Under the pieces are notes generated by a model. The model was not told the origin of the DNA. It was given only the letters and a program-made list of their open reading frames with translations, and did not search any database. 64,000 bases of DNA from Phycisphaerales bacterium (GTDB lineage Bacteria > Planctomycetota > Phycisphaerae > UBA1845 > UTPLA1): NCBI GenBank assembly GCA_022360095.1, contig JAKSDK010001512.1:62001-126000 (forward strand), in the 5' to 3' direction. The stretch's first letter is position 1. Every line of letters begins with the position of its first letter. A program made the translations under genes and the position numbers. Shown in pieces: positions 36,483 to 44,675 of the stretch.

Positions 36483-37319
36483 ATGGTCCCTGAATCTAGC
36501 CCCGACATCAAGCGCCTCGCAGAGTCCGCAGCCAACGAAGGAGACTCCATCTCAGCGCAGGCGGCGTCTACGCTGGAAAAACAACTCGACGGTCTTGAAG
36601 ACCGTTTGATGGAACTGCAGCACCAGGTGCAACAGCTTCAACGAATGGCCTCGTTGGGCACGGTCGCCACGATTCTCGCACATGAGTTCAACAACCTCCT
36701 GACACCCATCCTGACCTACAGCCAGTACGCGTTGACCCGTGATGATCCGGAGTTGTCGCGAACCGCAGTGGAAATGGCGCAGAAAAACGGACAACAGTTA
36801 TCCGTACTTTGCAGCAAGATCCTCGGCATGGCCGTGGATAATCGGATGGGACCGAGTGATGCGGAGATCACGCCGCTGCTGCATGATGCCGTCACATGTG
36901 TCGGTCGCGACCTGGACAAGGATGATATTGAACTCACCATCGACGCCCCCGAGGACCTGAAAGCCCGTGCACACGCCGGAAGCCTGCAACAGGTCCTGTT
37001 TAATCTTGTACTGAATGCGCGCCATGCCATGCTTGACGGCGGAGGGCAACTGAAACTCGTTGCCCAACCGACGGATGACCGCCGCGTCCGGATCACGGTC
37101 ACCGATACCGGTTCAGGCATAAAGCCTGAACACATGGACCAGATCTTTGAACCATTCTTCACCACAAAACAACACCAGGATCAGCCGGACCGTCACGGAC
37201 TCGGACTGGGGCTGCACGTCTGCCGTCAACTCATGGAGGAACAGGACGGTTGCATTACGGTCGAAAGCCAACCCGGCAAAGGCACGACCTTCACCTTATT
37301 GCTGCCCGCCGCTAATTGA
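36483..37319 (+). CDS. Soluble sensor histidine kinase (ATPase core)
   Basis: A 278-aa cytosolic kinase without membrane helices. A short coiled coil (~25-55, LEDRLMELQHQVQQLQRM) precedes the H-box ILAHEFNNLLTPI (phospho-His at ~68); N-box VLFNLVLNARHAM, G1 DTGSGI, F-box FEPFFTTK and G2 GLGLGLHV are intact. It has no sensor domain, so the coiled coil or a partner must provide input, and no response regulator lies next to it. Confidence 0.9.
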   Translation: MVPESSPDIKRLAESAANEGDSISAQAASTLEKQLDGLEDRLMELQHQVQQLQRMASLGTVATILAHEFNNLLTPILTYSQYALTRDDPELSRTAVEMAQKNGQQLSVLCSKILGMAVDNRMGPSDAEITPLLHDAVTCVGRDLDKDDIELTIDAPEDLKARAHAGSLQQVLFNLVLNARHAMLDGGGQLKLVAQPTDDRRVRITVTDTGSGIKPEHMDQIFEPFFTTKQHQDQPDRHGLGLGLHVCRQLMEEQDGCITVESQPGKGTTFTLLLPAAN

Positions 37320-37431
37320 CGATTAATAGTCAAAAGTCTATTTTTAGGTGCCCGGTCGTCAGGGCCGAGATTCGTTTGAGCACAATCTCACCAACGGCCT
37401 GTCTCGTATGCTTGCCTCCGCAGTGACGTAT

Positions 37432-37454
37432 TGATACACTGGACGTATCATTTT
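37432..37454 (+). terminator. Small hairpin with T-run after the kinase gene
   Basis: TGATAC / GTATCA stem with a 7-nt loop followed by TTTT, 112 bases after the histidine kinase stop. Short stem, so moderate support. Confidence 0.4.
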
Positions 37455-37495
37455 GCACATCCATCCTAGGTTCGACGACAGGAGGCGGTAATCCC

Positions 37496-38362
37496 ATGAA
37501 GCTCCCGAATATTGTCATCATCTGTGTGGTTTCGCTGGCCGCAATCTCGCCCTCTGCGACGATCGCTCAGAATCTGGAATGTTGTTCACTCTCACGATTC
37601 GACAACATCCTGAGACAGGTTAACCCATCGAGCGGTTCCACCATCCAAACCCAGGTGCTAACCCTCACCGGAGAGACGATTGTCGGAGCCAGAGGGCTGG
37701 CCTGGGACGGCGTCAGTGGCCAACTCTACGGCTTGCTCGAATTGCAGGGTCAAGTCGGGGCGGAACTTGTCACCATAACCCAGTCAACCGGTGCTTGCAC
37801 GAGCCTTGGCGATACGGGCGACACCTTCGGCGCGATTGCCTTTGATTCGGCGGGGACATTGTACGGCTTGACCGGTGCCGGTTCGGCGACGCCAAGGACG
37901 CTCTTTACGCTCAGCCTCGTCGATGCAACACCCACCTTCGCCCTTACGCTCACGGGTGGCGGAGGCGGTGAGGCATTGGCTTACAACCCTGATGACGGCC
38001 TGCTTTATCGAGCGTCGGGCGGAATCGGCGGCGCTTTTCAAACCATCGACCCGAACGCAGGATTCATGGTGAGCGACATTTCATTTTCCGGCGACGATCA
38101 TGGCGTATCCCGTGCGATGAAATACGAAGGACCGGGCTCGAACTCGTTCCTGCTCGCGGGCAGCGGCAACATGCTTCACAGAATAACAACAGGCGGCGCC
38201 GTTTCAGTGATCGGCTCGATGGACCATACTTCGAAAGGTCTTGCCCTGAAGCCGGAGAACATTCCGACGCTTGGACAGTGGGGTCTAATCATCCTAACGT
38301 TGCTTCTATTGACAGCCGCGACAATCCTCTTCCACCGGCGCGCGGCCGTGGCGACCGGATAA
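37496..38362 (+). CDS. Exported IPTL-CTERM protein
   Basis: A 288-aa secreted protein with a signal peptide (VIICVVSLAAISPSATIAQ), a beta-propeller-like middle built from strands such as DTFGAIAFDSAGTLYGLTG and GGEALAYNPDDGLLYRA, and a C-terminal IPTL-CTERM tail (IPTLGQWGLIILTLLLL plus HRRA). IPTL-CTERM is a variant exosortase/archaeosortase-type sorting signal. AGGAGG lies 11 nt before the ATG. No exosortase gene is nearby. Confidence 0.85.
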   Translation: MKLPNIVIICVVSLAAISPSATIAQNLECCSLSRFDNILRQVNPSSGSTIQTQVLTLTGETIVGARGLAWDGVSGQLYGLLELQGQVGAELVTITQSTGACTSLGDTGDTFGAIAFDSAGTLYGLTGAGSATPRTLFTLSLVDATPTFALTLTGGGGGEALAYNPDDGLLYRASGGIGGAFQTIDPNAGFMVSDISFSGDDHGVSRAMKYEGPGSNSFLLAGSGNMLHRITTGGAVSVIGSMDHTSKGLALKPENIPTLGQWGLIILTLLLLTAATILFHRRAAVATG

Positions 38363-38543
38363 AACCATGATCCGACAGTTCCATCCACGCGCTCGTGCCC
38401 CGTCTGACCGTTCACGACATGACACTCACACCGCCGTTCTTGGAGCGGGACGCTGTGCCGGCGTGGTGGCACGTCCATGAACAACCTGCTACTTTCCACG
38501 CTAACGAGGCCGAGCCCCGCTCTTCCGCATTATGGAGCCTTGT

Positions 38544-39977
38544 ATGAATACTCCCAGGCCCCTGACAGCCGCTGTGTCGCTTGTATTGACGATCGCCCTT
38601 TCGTGCGCCGCGAATGAGGAAAAGAAATCGGTGGCCGAAACGTCGGGCGGTGGCGAGGTCACGTTTCATAAAAAACCCAAGCCTTTGCCAAAAGACGCCG
38701 TTACGGAAGACTGGCCACGCTTTCTCGGCTCATCTCACAATGCCGTCTCGCGGGAAACCAGGCTGCTCAAGGACTTTCCGGCCAAAGGACCTTCCCTGGT
38801 CTGGGAGATGAAGACCGGCGAAGGGTATGCGACACCTTCGATCCTTGGAAACCGACTGGTTTTCTTTCATCGCGTCGGCGATGAAGACAGAATCGATTGC
38901 CTGGACGCGAGAAACGGTCGGAGATTCTGGACATTTTCGTACCCGTGTCGCTATCGTGATCGCTACGGCTTCAGCGGTGGGCCTCGGAGCAGCCCGGTCC
39001 TGGATGAGAATCGGGTTTTTGTTCACAGCGTCGAGGGAAAATTGCATTGCCTCGACCTCCAGTCCGGCAATGTGGTCTGGAAGCGAGACACGTCCTCAGA
39101 ATACAAAGTGCCACAGGATTATTTCGGGGTCGTCTCGTCGCCGCTGGTGGAGGGTGACCTGCTGATCGTCAACATCGGAGCGCCCGGCGGCCCCTGCGTC
39201 GTCGCCTACGACAAACGAACCGGCAAGGTCGTCTGGCAAACGGGCGACCAATGGGGACCGAGCTGCGCCTCTCCCGTGCCGGCCATGGTCAACGGAAAAC
39301 GGCGTGTGTTCGTCTTCGCCGGTGGTGACAGCCGTCCCCCCACCGGCGGATTGTTGAACATCGATCCGGCGCATGGCAAGATCGAGTACAGGGTTCCGTT
39401 CCGCAGCAAAACGTATGAGTCGGTCAATGCTTCGTGTCCGGTGATTGTAGACGATCGGGTTTTCCTCTCCAGCTCTTACAATACCGGCGGGCTGCTGCTC
39501 GACGCCAAGACCGGGAAGGACGTTTGGTGCACACGAGATTTCGGTGCTCATTTCATGACGCCGATCCACAAAGACGGGTACTTGTACGGAATCGACGGAT
39601 CAGGGGGAAACAACGCAGCGCTGACTTGCATCGATCTCAGGACCGGCAAGGCCCAATGGCGAACCCAGCCTAACTTCGAGGAAAACGTCGTCATCCAGGG
39701 GGAACAACGAAACGTCACTTACGGCATCGGCATCGGCTCACTCCTCCACGTGGACGGCCGGTTCTTGTGTTTGAGCGAATACGGGCATCTTCTCTGGCTC
39801 GATTTGTCGCCATCAGGCTCTCGGCAACTCGCTCGAACATGGCTGTTTTCCGCAAACCAGACGTGGGGATTGCCTGTCCTGAGTCGTGGGCTGCTGTACA
39901 TCAATCAGAACACCAAGGACACTTTGAACCAAACAGCTCCACGTCTGCTTTGCTATGACCTTCGAGCCGAGAATTGA
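38544..39977 (+). CDS. PQQ-like beta-propeller lipoprotein
   Basis: A 477-aa exported protein with a signal peptide ending in LTIALSCAA, where the Cys may be lipidated, and a WD/PQQ-type eight-bladed propeller. Blade signatures recur: FWTFSYP, VVWKRDTSS, GKVVWQTGDQWG, GKDVWCTRDFG, GKAQWRTQPN. Such proteins are either scaffolds (BamB-like) or quinoprotein-like; the Asp/Glu and Cys-Cys residues of true PQQ alcohol dehydrogenases are not apparent. GGAG lies 8 nt before the ATG at 38544, which decides that start over 38532. Confidence 0.8.
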   Translation: MNTPRPLTAAVSLVLTIALSCAANEEKKSVAETSGGGEVTFHKKPKPLPKDAVTEDWPRFLGSSHNAVSRETRLLKDFPAKGPSLVWEMKTGEGYATPSILGNRLVFFHRVGDEDRIDCLDARNGRRFWTFSYPCRYRDRYGFSGGPRSSPVLDENRVFVHSVEGKLHCLDLQSGNVVWKRDTSSEYKVPQDYFGVVSSPLVEGDLLIVNIGAPGGPCVVAYDKRTGKVVWQTGDQWGPSCASPVPAMVNGKRRVFVFAGGDSRPPTGGLLNIDPAHGKIEYRVPFRSKTYESVNASCPVIVDDRVFLSSSYNTGGLLLDAKTGKDVWCTRDFGAHFMTPIHKDGYLYGIDGSGGNNAALTCIDLRTGKAQWRTQPNFEENVVIQGEQRNVTYGIGIGSLLHVDGRFLCLSEYGHLLWLDLSPSGSRQLARTWLFSANQTWGLPVLSRGLLYINQNTKDTLNQTAPRLLCYDLRAEN

Positions 39978-40134
39978 GCATCTGCCATCCCAAATCACTC
40001 ATTGAGTCCGCTTGCGTCCGATAAATACGAACGAGAGGACAAAGACTTCCGAAAATGTCGATGAAGACTAGGAGTTCTTCGTACGTCGTGCGTACGAAAA
40101 TCGGTTTTTCTCGGGCCAACCCATAGACGCACCC

Positions 40135-41223
40135 ATGACAGCGATGAGCCTGACCACGAACAACAAAACCAAAACGACCAACCATGACCCTGACGGAGAC
40201 CCGCCGCGCCTCCAGGTTGAAGCCTCGGTCATCGGTCTTCGAAATCGATGCCTGATGCATTTTCTCGAAAGAATCGCCTCGACATTTAACGAAGCGGGCA
40301 TTCCCTTGATGGTGCTGAAAGGCGCCGCGTTGAACCTGACGATTTACGAAACGCCGGGCGAACGCCCAATGTTGGACCTTGACCTCATGATTCGACCTGA
40401 GCATGTGGAGGACACCTCCGCCCTGCTTCAAAGACTCGGTTGTCGTCGTGGTGAGGACCTGGTGCGCGAAGACTTCTTTCCGCGATTCTATTACGAGACG
40501 GAATACATTTCCGAGACGGTCTATCCGATGAGGATCGATTTGCACGTGCGGCCGTTTCGTCCGCTTCGTTACTCGCGGATGGTTCCAGAACACGCGTTAT
40601 GGCGACGAGCCGAGCCGATCAACATCGGCCAGGCCACCGTCTTGATTCCCGCGGTCGAGGAAATGCTCATCCATCTTATGGTCCATGCCGCGATTCACGG
40701 ATTCTCCGAAGCCAAATGGCTTGAAGATATTCAACGCTGGATCGAACGTTACGCATCGCGCCGTCCTGATCGAAAGGCATCATCCACGATCGATTGGGAC
40801 AGATTCGTGTCGACCGTGGCCGCCTGGGGCCTCGCACTGCCGGTCCGAGAGGCGATCGCACAGCTCGACCGTCGATCAGACCACCTGTGCCCCAAAAAGG
40901 CGACGGCCCGATTGGCAAAATTGCCCGTGAGTTGGCGAGACCGTCTGGCACTATGGCACGCACCGCGTGATGCCGCCGATTCGGCCGGGCATGTCTTCGT
41001 GAATGTTCTGACGACCCCGGGCTTGGGATTCGTCTTCGGCTATCTAAGGGCAGTCGTTCTTCCCGACCGTAAGCACATGGGAGAATGGTATCGGCATCGC
41101 CATTGGGGGTGGTTGTCCGGCGCTTATTTACTTCGGTGGCTTCGGCCGGTTGTAAGACTTCCATCACGGCTGTGGAGGCAGCTTTACCAAAATCGAAATG
41201 CCGAGTCGCTTGCCGCAAACTGA
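40135..41223 (+). CDS. NTP_transf_5-type nucleotidyltransferase
   Basis: A 362-aa protein of the uncharacterised nucleotidyltransferase family found near RiPP and polysaccharide genes. The catalytic region reads LKGAALNLTIYE then RPMLDLDLMIR, giving the Gly-Ala loop and the DxD metal pair; a second region IPAVEEMLIHLMVHAAIHGFSEAKWLEDI with a His-rich helix matches the family's C-terminal domain. Homologues in some lasso-peptide clusters modify phosphorylated peptide tails. It ends 10 bases before the small Tat peptide gene and reads in the same direction as the next three genes. Confidence 0.82.
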   Translation: MTAMSLTTNNKTKTTNHDPDGDPPRLQVEASVIGLRNRCLMHFLERIASTFNEAGIPLMVLKGAALNLTIYETPGERPMLDLDLMIRPEHVEDTSALLQRLGCRRGEDLVREDFFPRFYYETEYISETVYPMRIDLHVRPFRPLRYSRMVPEHALWRRAEPINIGQATVLIPAVEEMLIHLMVHAAIHGFSEAKWLEDIQRWIERYASRRPDRKASSTIDWDRFVSTVAAWGLALPVREAIAQLDRRSDHLCPKKATARLAKLPVSWRDRLALWHAPRDAADSAGHVFVNVLTTPGLGFVFGYLRAVVLPDRKHMGEWYRHRHWGWLSGAYLLRWLRPVVRLPSRLWRQLYQNRNAESLAAN

Positions 41224-41233
41224 GACATGCAAC

Positions 41234-41446
41234 ATGAAAAACAAACCAGATGACAAACGGGATGACCGCCGGCCTGACTCGTCGGAAACGGCGGATCCAG
41301 CCCTTGAAGAAACGACGAATCGTGAGGCCACACGCCGCTCATTTCTTCGTAATGTAGGGAAAAAGGCCGTCTATATTACGCCGGTCTTGATGACGCTGAC
41401 CGCACATGAGGCACGTGCACAAGCCAGCCCTTCCAATCCTTCTTGA
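41234..41446 (+). CDS. 70-aa Tat-signal small peptide, candidate precursor
   Basis: The first ~33 residues are highly charged and acidic, then comes a twin-arginine motif (TRRSFLR, 33-39), a hydrophobic stretch (AVYITPVLMTLTA) and a signal-peptidase-like AxA site (EARA-QA, after residue 62). Cleavage there would leave only QASPSNPS, an eight-residue product ending in Ser. Position between a nucleotidyltransferase and PqqD/HprK-like genes makes it a candidate substrate of a peptide-modifying system. The alternative is a Tat-like protein of which only the signal is functional. Its TGA stop overlaps a TTG that could start the next gene. Confidence 0.7.
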   Translation: MKNKPDDKRDDRRPDSSETADPALEETTNREATRRSFLRNVGKKAVYITPVLMTLTAHEARAQASPSNPS

Positions 41447-41460
41447 ACACGGATCATTCA

Positions 41461-41790
41461 ATGCAGTTCGAATGCCCTCATTGGACATCACGCGATTCTG
41501 ATTTCATTCCTCCTCGCCGACGCAGGGACATCATTGAAAACGAGCTCGACGGCGAAGCGACGCTCTTTGATCCTCACAATGGCAATACCTACCAACTCAA
41601 TCAAACGTCGTACGTCATCTGGCGCCAATGCGACGGTCGAACGACGATGCGTGAGATCGCAAAATGCGTGACGGCTTCCTTCAAGGTGGATGTCGACACG
41701 GCGTCGGATCATGTCGAGCAATTGGTCGCCCGATTGGCTGAATCCCGGCTTCTCGAACTTTCGGAATACTACCCTCTCGTTCATTCATAG
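41461..41790 (+). CDS. PqqD-like peptide-binding protein
   Basis: About 109 aa with the PqqD/RRE winged-helix layout: DGEATLFDPHNGNTYQLNQTSYVIWRQCDGRTTMREI is the usual beta-hairpin plus helix signature, and the C-terminal helix region VDTASDHVEQLVARL completes it. PqqD domains bind RiPP leader peptides and present them to modifying enzymes. ATG 41461 is chosen; a TTG at 41443 overlapping the stop of the Tat peptide gene would add six residues. It follows the putative precursor immediately and is followed 9 bases later by the kinase. Confidence 0.85.
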   Translation: MQFECPHWTSRDSDFIPPRRRRDIIENELDGEATLFDPHNGNTYQLNQTSYVIWRQCDGRTTMREIAKCVTASFKVDVDTASDHVEQLVARLAESRLLELSEYYPLVHS

Positions 41791-41799
41791 CAGGCCGCC

Positions 41800-42663
41800 A
41801 TGCATCGAAACCCGATCCATTTTCGCATTGGAGCCATCGATCTATCTCTGAGGAGTGAGCTGGATGAGGTCGTCCAGGAATTTGCCGCGCTCTATCGCCC
41901 TTTCAGAAAAGACGGCAACGATTCGGACAACTCGATTGAAATGGAAGTCCGTTCCGACCGGCGCGCGTGGTACGGACGTCGTCGGTATCATGTTTTCGGC
42001 GACGACCGAACGATCGGACGATCGAGGCGGCGGCCGGAAGTCATGCCCTATCTCGAGTGGGGCATCAACCGACAGGTCATCGCCAGACACGGTGAATTTC
42101 TTCAAGTTCACGCCGCGAGTCTCGCTCGCGGAAATGCGGGGGTCATCTTCGCAGCCAACTCCGGTTCCGGAAAATCAACGCTGGCGGCGGGACTTCTGTC
42201 GCGCGGCTGGAAATATCTGTCCGACGAATTCGCCCTGATCGACGCGGAGACGCAATGGCTTCATCCGTTTCCGAAGGCATTGTGCATCAAGTCCGGCGCA
42301 TTCAAAGTTGTCGAGCAGTTGAACCTGCATCCCTGGCAGCGTCGCTATTACGTCAAAGCTTTCAAAGGACGTGTCGGATACCTGCGCCCTCACGACGTTT
42401 CAGACCAGCCATTGGCGTCACCGAGTCCGATCCGGTTCGTTATTTTCCCAAAATACATCGAGGGGGCACATCCGCGTCTGTTTCCACTCTCGCGCGCTCA
42501 AGCCGCCTTTTCCTTGGCGAAATATGTCATGAATTCAGGGACTTTCGGAAACCGGAGCGCCTCGTTGCTGGCCGATGTGGTCCGCCAGGCCGTTTGCTTT
42601 GGACTTGAATCCGGCCCGCTCGAGGCCACGTGTGATCTGATCGAATCCGTTCTTCCGGAGTAG
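41800..42663 (+). CDS. HprK-like (HPr kinase-related) P-loop kinase
   Basis: A 287-aa protein with the HprK/PCK-type P-loop: GVIFAANSGSGKSTLAAGLL (Walker A at ~121-128), preceded by LQVHAASLA and followed by SDEFALID (141-148), the metal/catalytic region in HPr kinases. The N-terminal HPr-kinase regulatory domain is absent; instead ~80 residues of unknown fold are present. Relatives in lasso-peptide clusters phosphorylate the C-terminal Ser of the precursor. Last gene of the four-gene island; it converges with cheB. Confidence 0.85.
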   Translation: MHRNPIHFRIGAIDLSLRSELDEVVQEFAALYRPFRKDGNDSDNSIEMEVRSDRRAWYGRRRYHVFGDDRTIGRSRRRPEVMPYLEWGINRQVIARHGEFLQVHAASLARGNAGVIFAANSGSGKSTLAAGLLSRGWKYLSDEFALIDAETQWLHPFPKALCIKSGAFKVVEQLNLHPWQRRYYVKAFKGRVGYLRPHDVSDQPLASPSPIRFVIFPKYIEGAHPRLFPLSRAQAAFSLAKYVMNSGTFGNRSASLLADVVRQAVCFGLESGPLEATCDLIESVLPE

Positions 42664-42695
42664 CCAGGAAGGCCTCGACTTCGCAGAGACTCGAA

Positions 42696-43754
42696 TCACG
42701 CGCCTGGCGCAACGGTCTCGCGAAGATTTCGAATGGCAGTTGTGATCGCACTTGGTATTTCCTGCAAAGACGCAACCGTGTCGACACAACCTGTTTCGTA
42801 AGCCGCTTTAGGCATCCCGTAAACGATACTGCTCTTCTGGTCTTGCGCAATGGTGAGACCACCTTGCTTCTTGACCATTTGAACACCAATGGCGCCGTCA
42901 CAGCCCATTCCGGTCATAATTACGCCGACCACGAGGGAGCCGACCGACGTGGATACCGATTCAAACAGGACGTCGACGGAAGGTCGAAATCCTGACACTT
43001 TCGGGCCGTCGTTCAATGTGGCCACGAGTTTCATGTTCCTTTTTTCCACTCTCAAGTGACGATTCCCCGGAGCGATCAGGACACGCCCCGCGGTCAGCGG
43101 CTCGCCGTTTTCCGCCTCCTTCACCGAAACCTTGGCCAGTTCGTCCAATCTGCTTGCGAACGTGCCCGTGAAGTCGGCCGGCATGTGCTGGGCAATCACG
43201 ATCGGAGGAAAGTCACTGGGGATGGCAGGGATCATCTCGTGTAGCGTGGAGGGGCCGCCTGCACTGATTCCGATGGCGACGACGGTTCCGGGAGGCGCCT
43301 TGACCGCGCTCGTCGGCGCCTTGATCGCAGCCGGCTTATTGACGAGATTTTGCAGGTTACTCTCTGCGGCGGCCTTGACTGCACGGATGATCTTTGTGCG
43401 AAAACTCTCAAGTGACGCAGACTTGTCACCCAGAGGCTTCGCGACATAATCCACGGCACCGAGCTGAAGTGCGTCGAGCGTGGTCTGTGCGCCCTTCTGG
43501 GTCTTCGTGGACACCATCACGACGGGCAGCGGACATTCCTTCATCACCTTTTCAAGAACCTGAAGGCCGTCGAGCCCGGGCATTTCGACGTCAAGCGTGA
43601 CGACGGTCGGCTTGAGAGATTTGATCTTCTTCAAACCATCGATTCCGTTCATGGCCGTGCCGAGCACCTCGATGCCGGGAGCGCCTTCGAGCGCACTCTT
43701 CAACATGCTTCGCATGAAGACGGAATCATCAACAATCAGAACTCGTATTGACAA
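42696..43754 (-). CDS. cheB: Chemotaxis response regulator methylesterase CheB
   Basis: A 352-aa two-domain protein: receiver at ~1-125 with the phospho-Asp in VTLDVEMPGLDG, a flexible Ala/Pro linker, then the methylesterase/deamidase at ~155-345 with GISAGGPSTLHE (Ser), VIAQHMP (His) and MGCDGAIGVQ (Asp). It removes methyl groups from receptors. It starts at a TTG at 43754, preceded by a strong AAGGAAGG. Last gene of the chemotaxis operon. Confidence 0.94.
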   Translation of the reverse strand: MSIRVLIVDDSVFMRSMLKSALEGAPGIEVLGTAMNGIDGLKKIKSLKPTVVTLDVEMPGLDGLQVLEKVMKECPLPVVMVSTKTQKGAQTTLDALQLGAVDYVAKPLGDKSASLESFRTKIIRAVKAAAESNLQNLVNKPAAIKAPTSAVKAPPGTVVAIGISAGGPSTLHEMIPAIPSDFPPIVIAQHMPADFTGTFASRLDELAKVSVKEAENGEPLTAGRVLIAPGNRHLRVEKRNMKLVATLNDGPKVSGFRPSVDVLFESVSTSVGSLVVGVIMTGMGCDGAIGVQMVKKQGGLTIAQDQKSSIVYGMPKAAYETGCVDTVASLQEIPSAITTAIRNLRETVAPGA

Positions 43755-43795
43755 AGATCGGCCCTTCCTTGAACGAGGACGAATTCGAAGACAGT

Positions 43796-44161
43796 TTATC
43801 CTGCTATGACTCGATTGATCGCTTCTTGCACACGCTCTTTTTCAAACGGCTTTACAACGTAATCCGCTGCACCGTGCTTGAGAGCATCCATGAGAGGTTG
43901 CCGCTGATCGATCGCCGATATCACGACAATCTTCGCGTTCGGATCCGTCTCTCGAATGTCCTTTAGGGCATCGAGTCCGCCCTTCTTGGGCATAATCAGG
44001 TCCATGGTCACTAGATCAGGCTTGATCTCGTCGTACTTCGCGCAGGCCTCTTCACCGTTGACGGCTTCGCCGACGACTTCGCAACCGATCTCCGACAAGA
44101 TGTTCTTGATCATGTGACGCATGAACGTCGCGTCGTCTACAACCAGTACTCGAGTGGACAC
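43796..44161 (-). CDS. cheY: Chemotaxis response regulator CheY
   Basis: A 121-aa single receiver domain. DDATFMRHMIKN gives the acidic pair, LVTMDLIMPKKGGLDAL the phospho-Asp (~54), VVISA the conserved Ser/Thr switch and VVKPF the Lys. It starts at GTG 44161 with AAGGAG 7 nt before it. Output target (flagellar motor or type IV pili) is not in the window. Confidence 0.95.
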   Translation of the reverse strand: MSTRVLVVDDATFMRHMIKNILSEIGCEVVGEAVNGEEACAKYDEIKPDLVTMDLIMPKKGGLDALKDIRETDPNAKIVVISAIDQRQPLMDALKHGAADYVVKPFEKERVQEAINRVIAG

Positions 44162-44190
44162 TGGAATTCTCCTTGCTAACTGCCAAGTGC

Positions 44191-44670
44191 TCAGATGACC
44201 TTTGGGTCCGCTCCTATCACCTGTACTTCAACTTGCCCTGTGCCGGGATCCAACTGCATCTTACGTCCTTTGGTCCCACCGATATCCTCAGCAGCGAGAC
44301 GAACCGAGTGATGGGACAACCTATCCTTGACGGCCTTTGCATTCTTATCACCGATTCCGCTGTCAACCTGTGTACCGAACATCGAAGCGCCGCCGGTGAT
44401 TTTCGCTGTCACTCTTTTCTTGTCCGCGCCGGCCTTCAAAACGTCGTCAAGCAACCAATCAACGGCCGTATCGGCGAACTTTCCCTTGTCCCCCTTGCCG
44501 AGACTGGAAGAAGGCAACATCACGTGCGCCATTCCTCCGATCTTGGCCACCCTATCATAAAGGGCCACGCCAATGCAGGAGCCAAGTACGGTCCGGATCT
44601 TCTCCGGGCTCTTGACGACCTTGACGCCCGCAATTCCGATCGTATGTGTATTTGTCTTTGTGCCTGCCAT
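44191..44670 (-). CDS. cheD: Chemoreceptor deamidase CheD
   Basis: A 159-aa protein of the CheD family, which deamidates receptor Gln residues and in some bacteria is bound and regulated by CheC. The catalytic Cys lies in TVLGSCIGVALYD and the His in GGMAHVMLP; AKITGGASMFG is the third signature. The ATG at 44670 avoids overlap with the CheC-like gene, whose stop is at 44676; longer starts at 44691 or 44748 are possible. Confidence 0.92.
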   Translation of the reverse strand: MAGTKTNTHTIGIAGVKVVKSPEKIRTVLGSCIGVALYDRVAKIGGMAHVMLPSSSLGKGDKGKFADTAVDWLLDDVLKAGADKKRVTAKITGGASMFGTQVDSGIGDKNAKAVKDRLSHHSVRLAAEDIGGTKGRKMQLDPGTGQVEVQVIGADPKVI

Positions 44671-44675
44671 AGCCT

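Noticed and set aside
38544..39977. True PQQ-dependent alcohol dehydrogenase
   Set aside because: Propeller repeats are present, but the disulfide Cys-Cys and active-site Asp-Glu of quinoprotein dehydrogenases are not seen; a scaffold-type protein is more likely.
41234..42663. Canonical lasso-peptide cluster
   Set aside because: No asparagine-synthetase-like cyclase, no B2 protease and no lasso core (Gly/Cys start, ring Asp/Glu at 7-9) are found; only the tailoring-type genes match.
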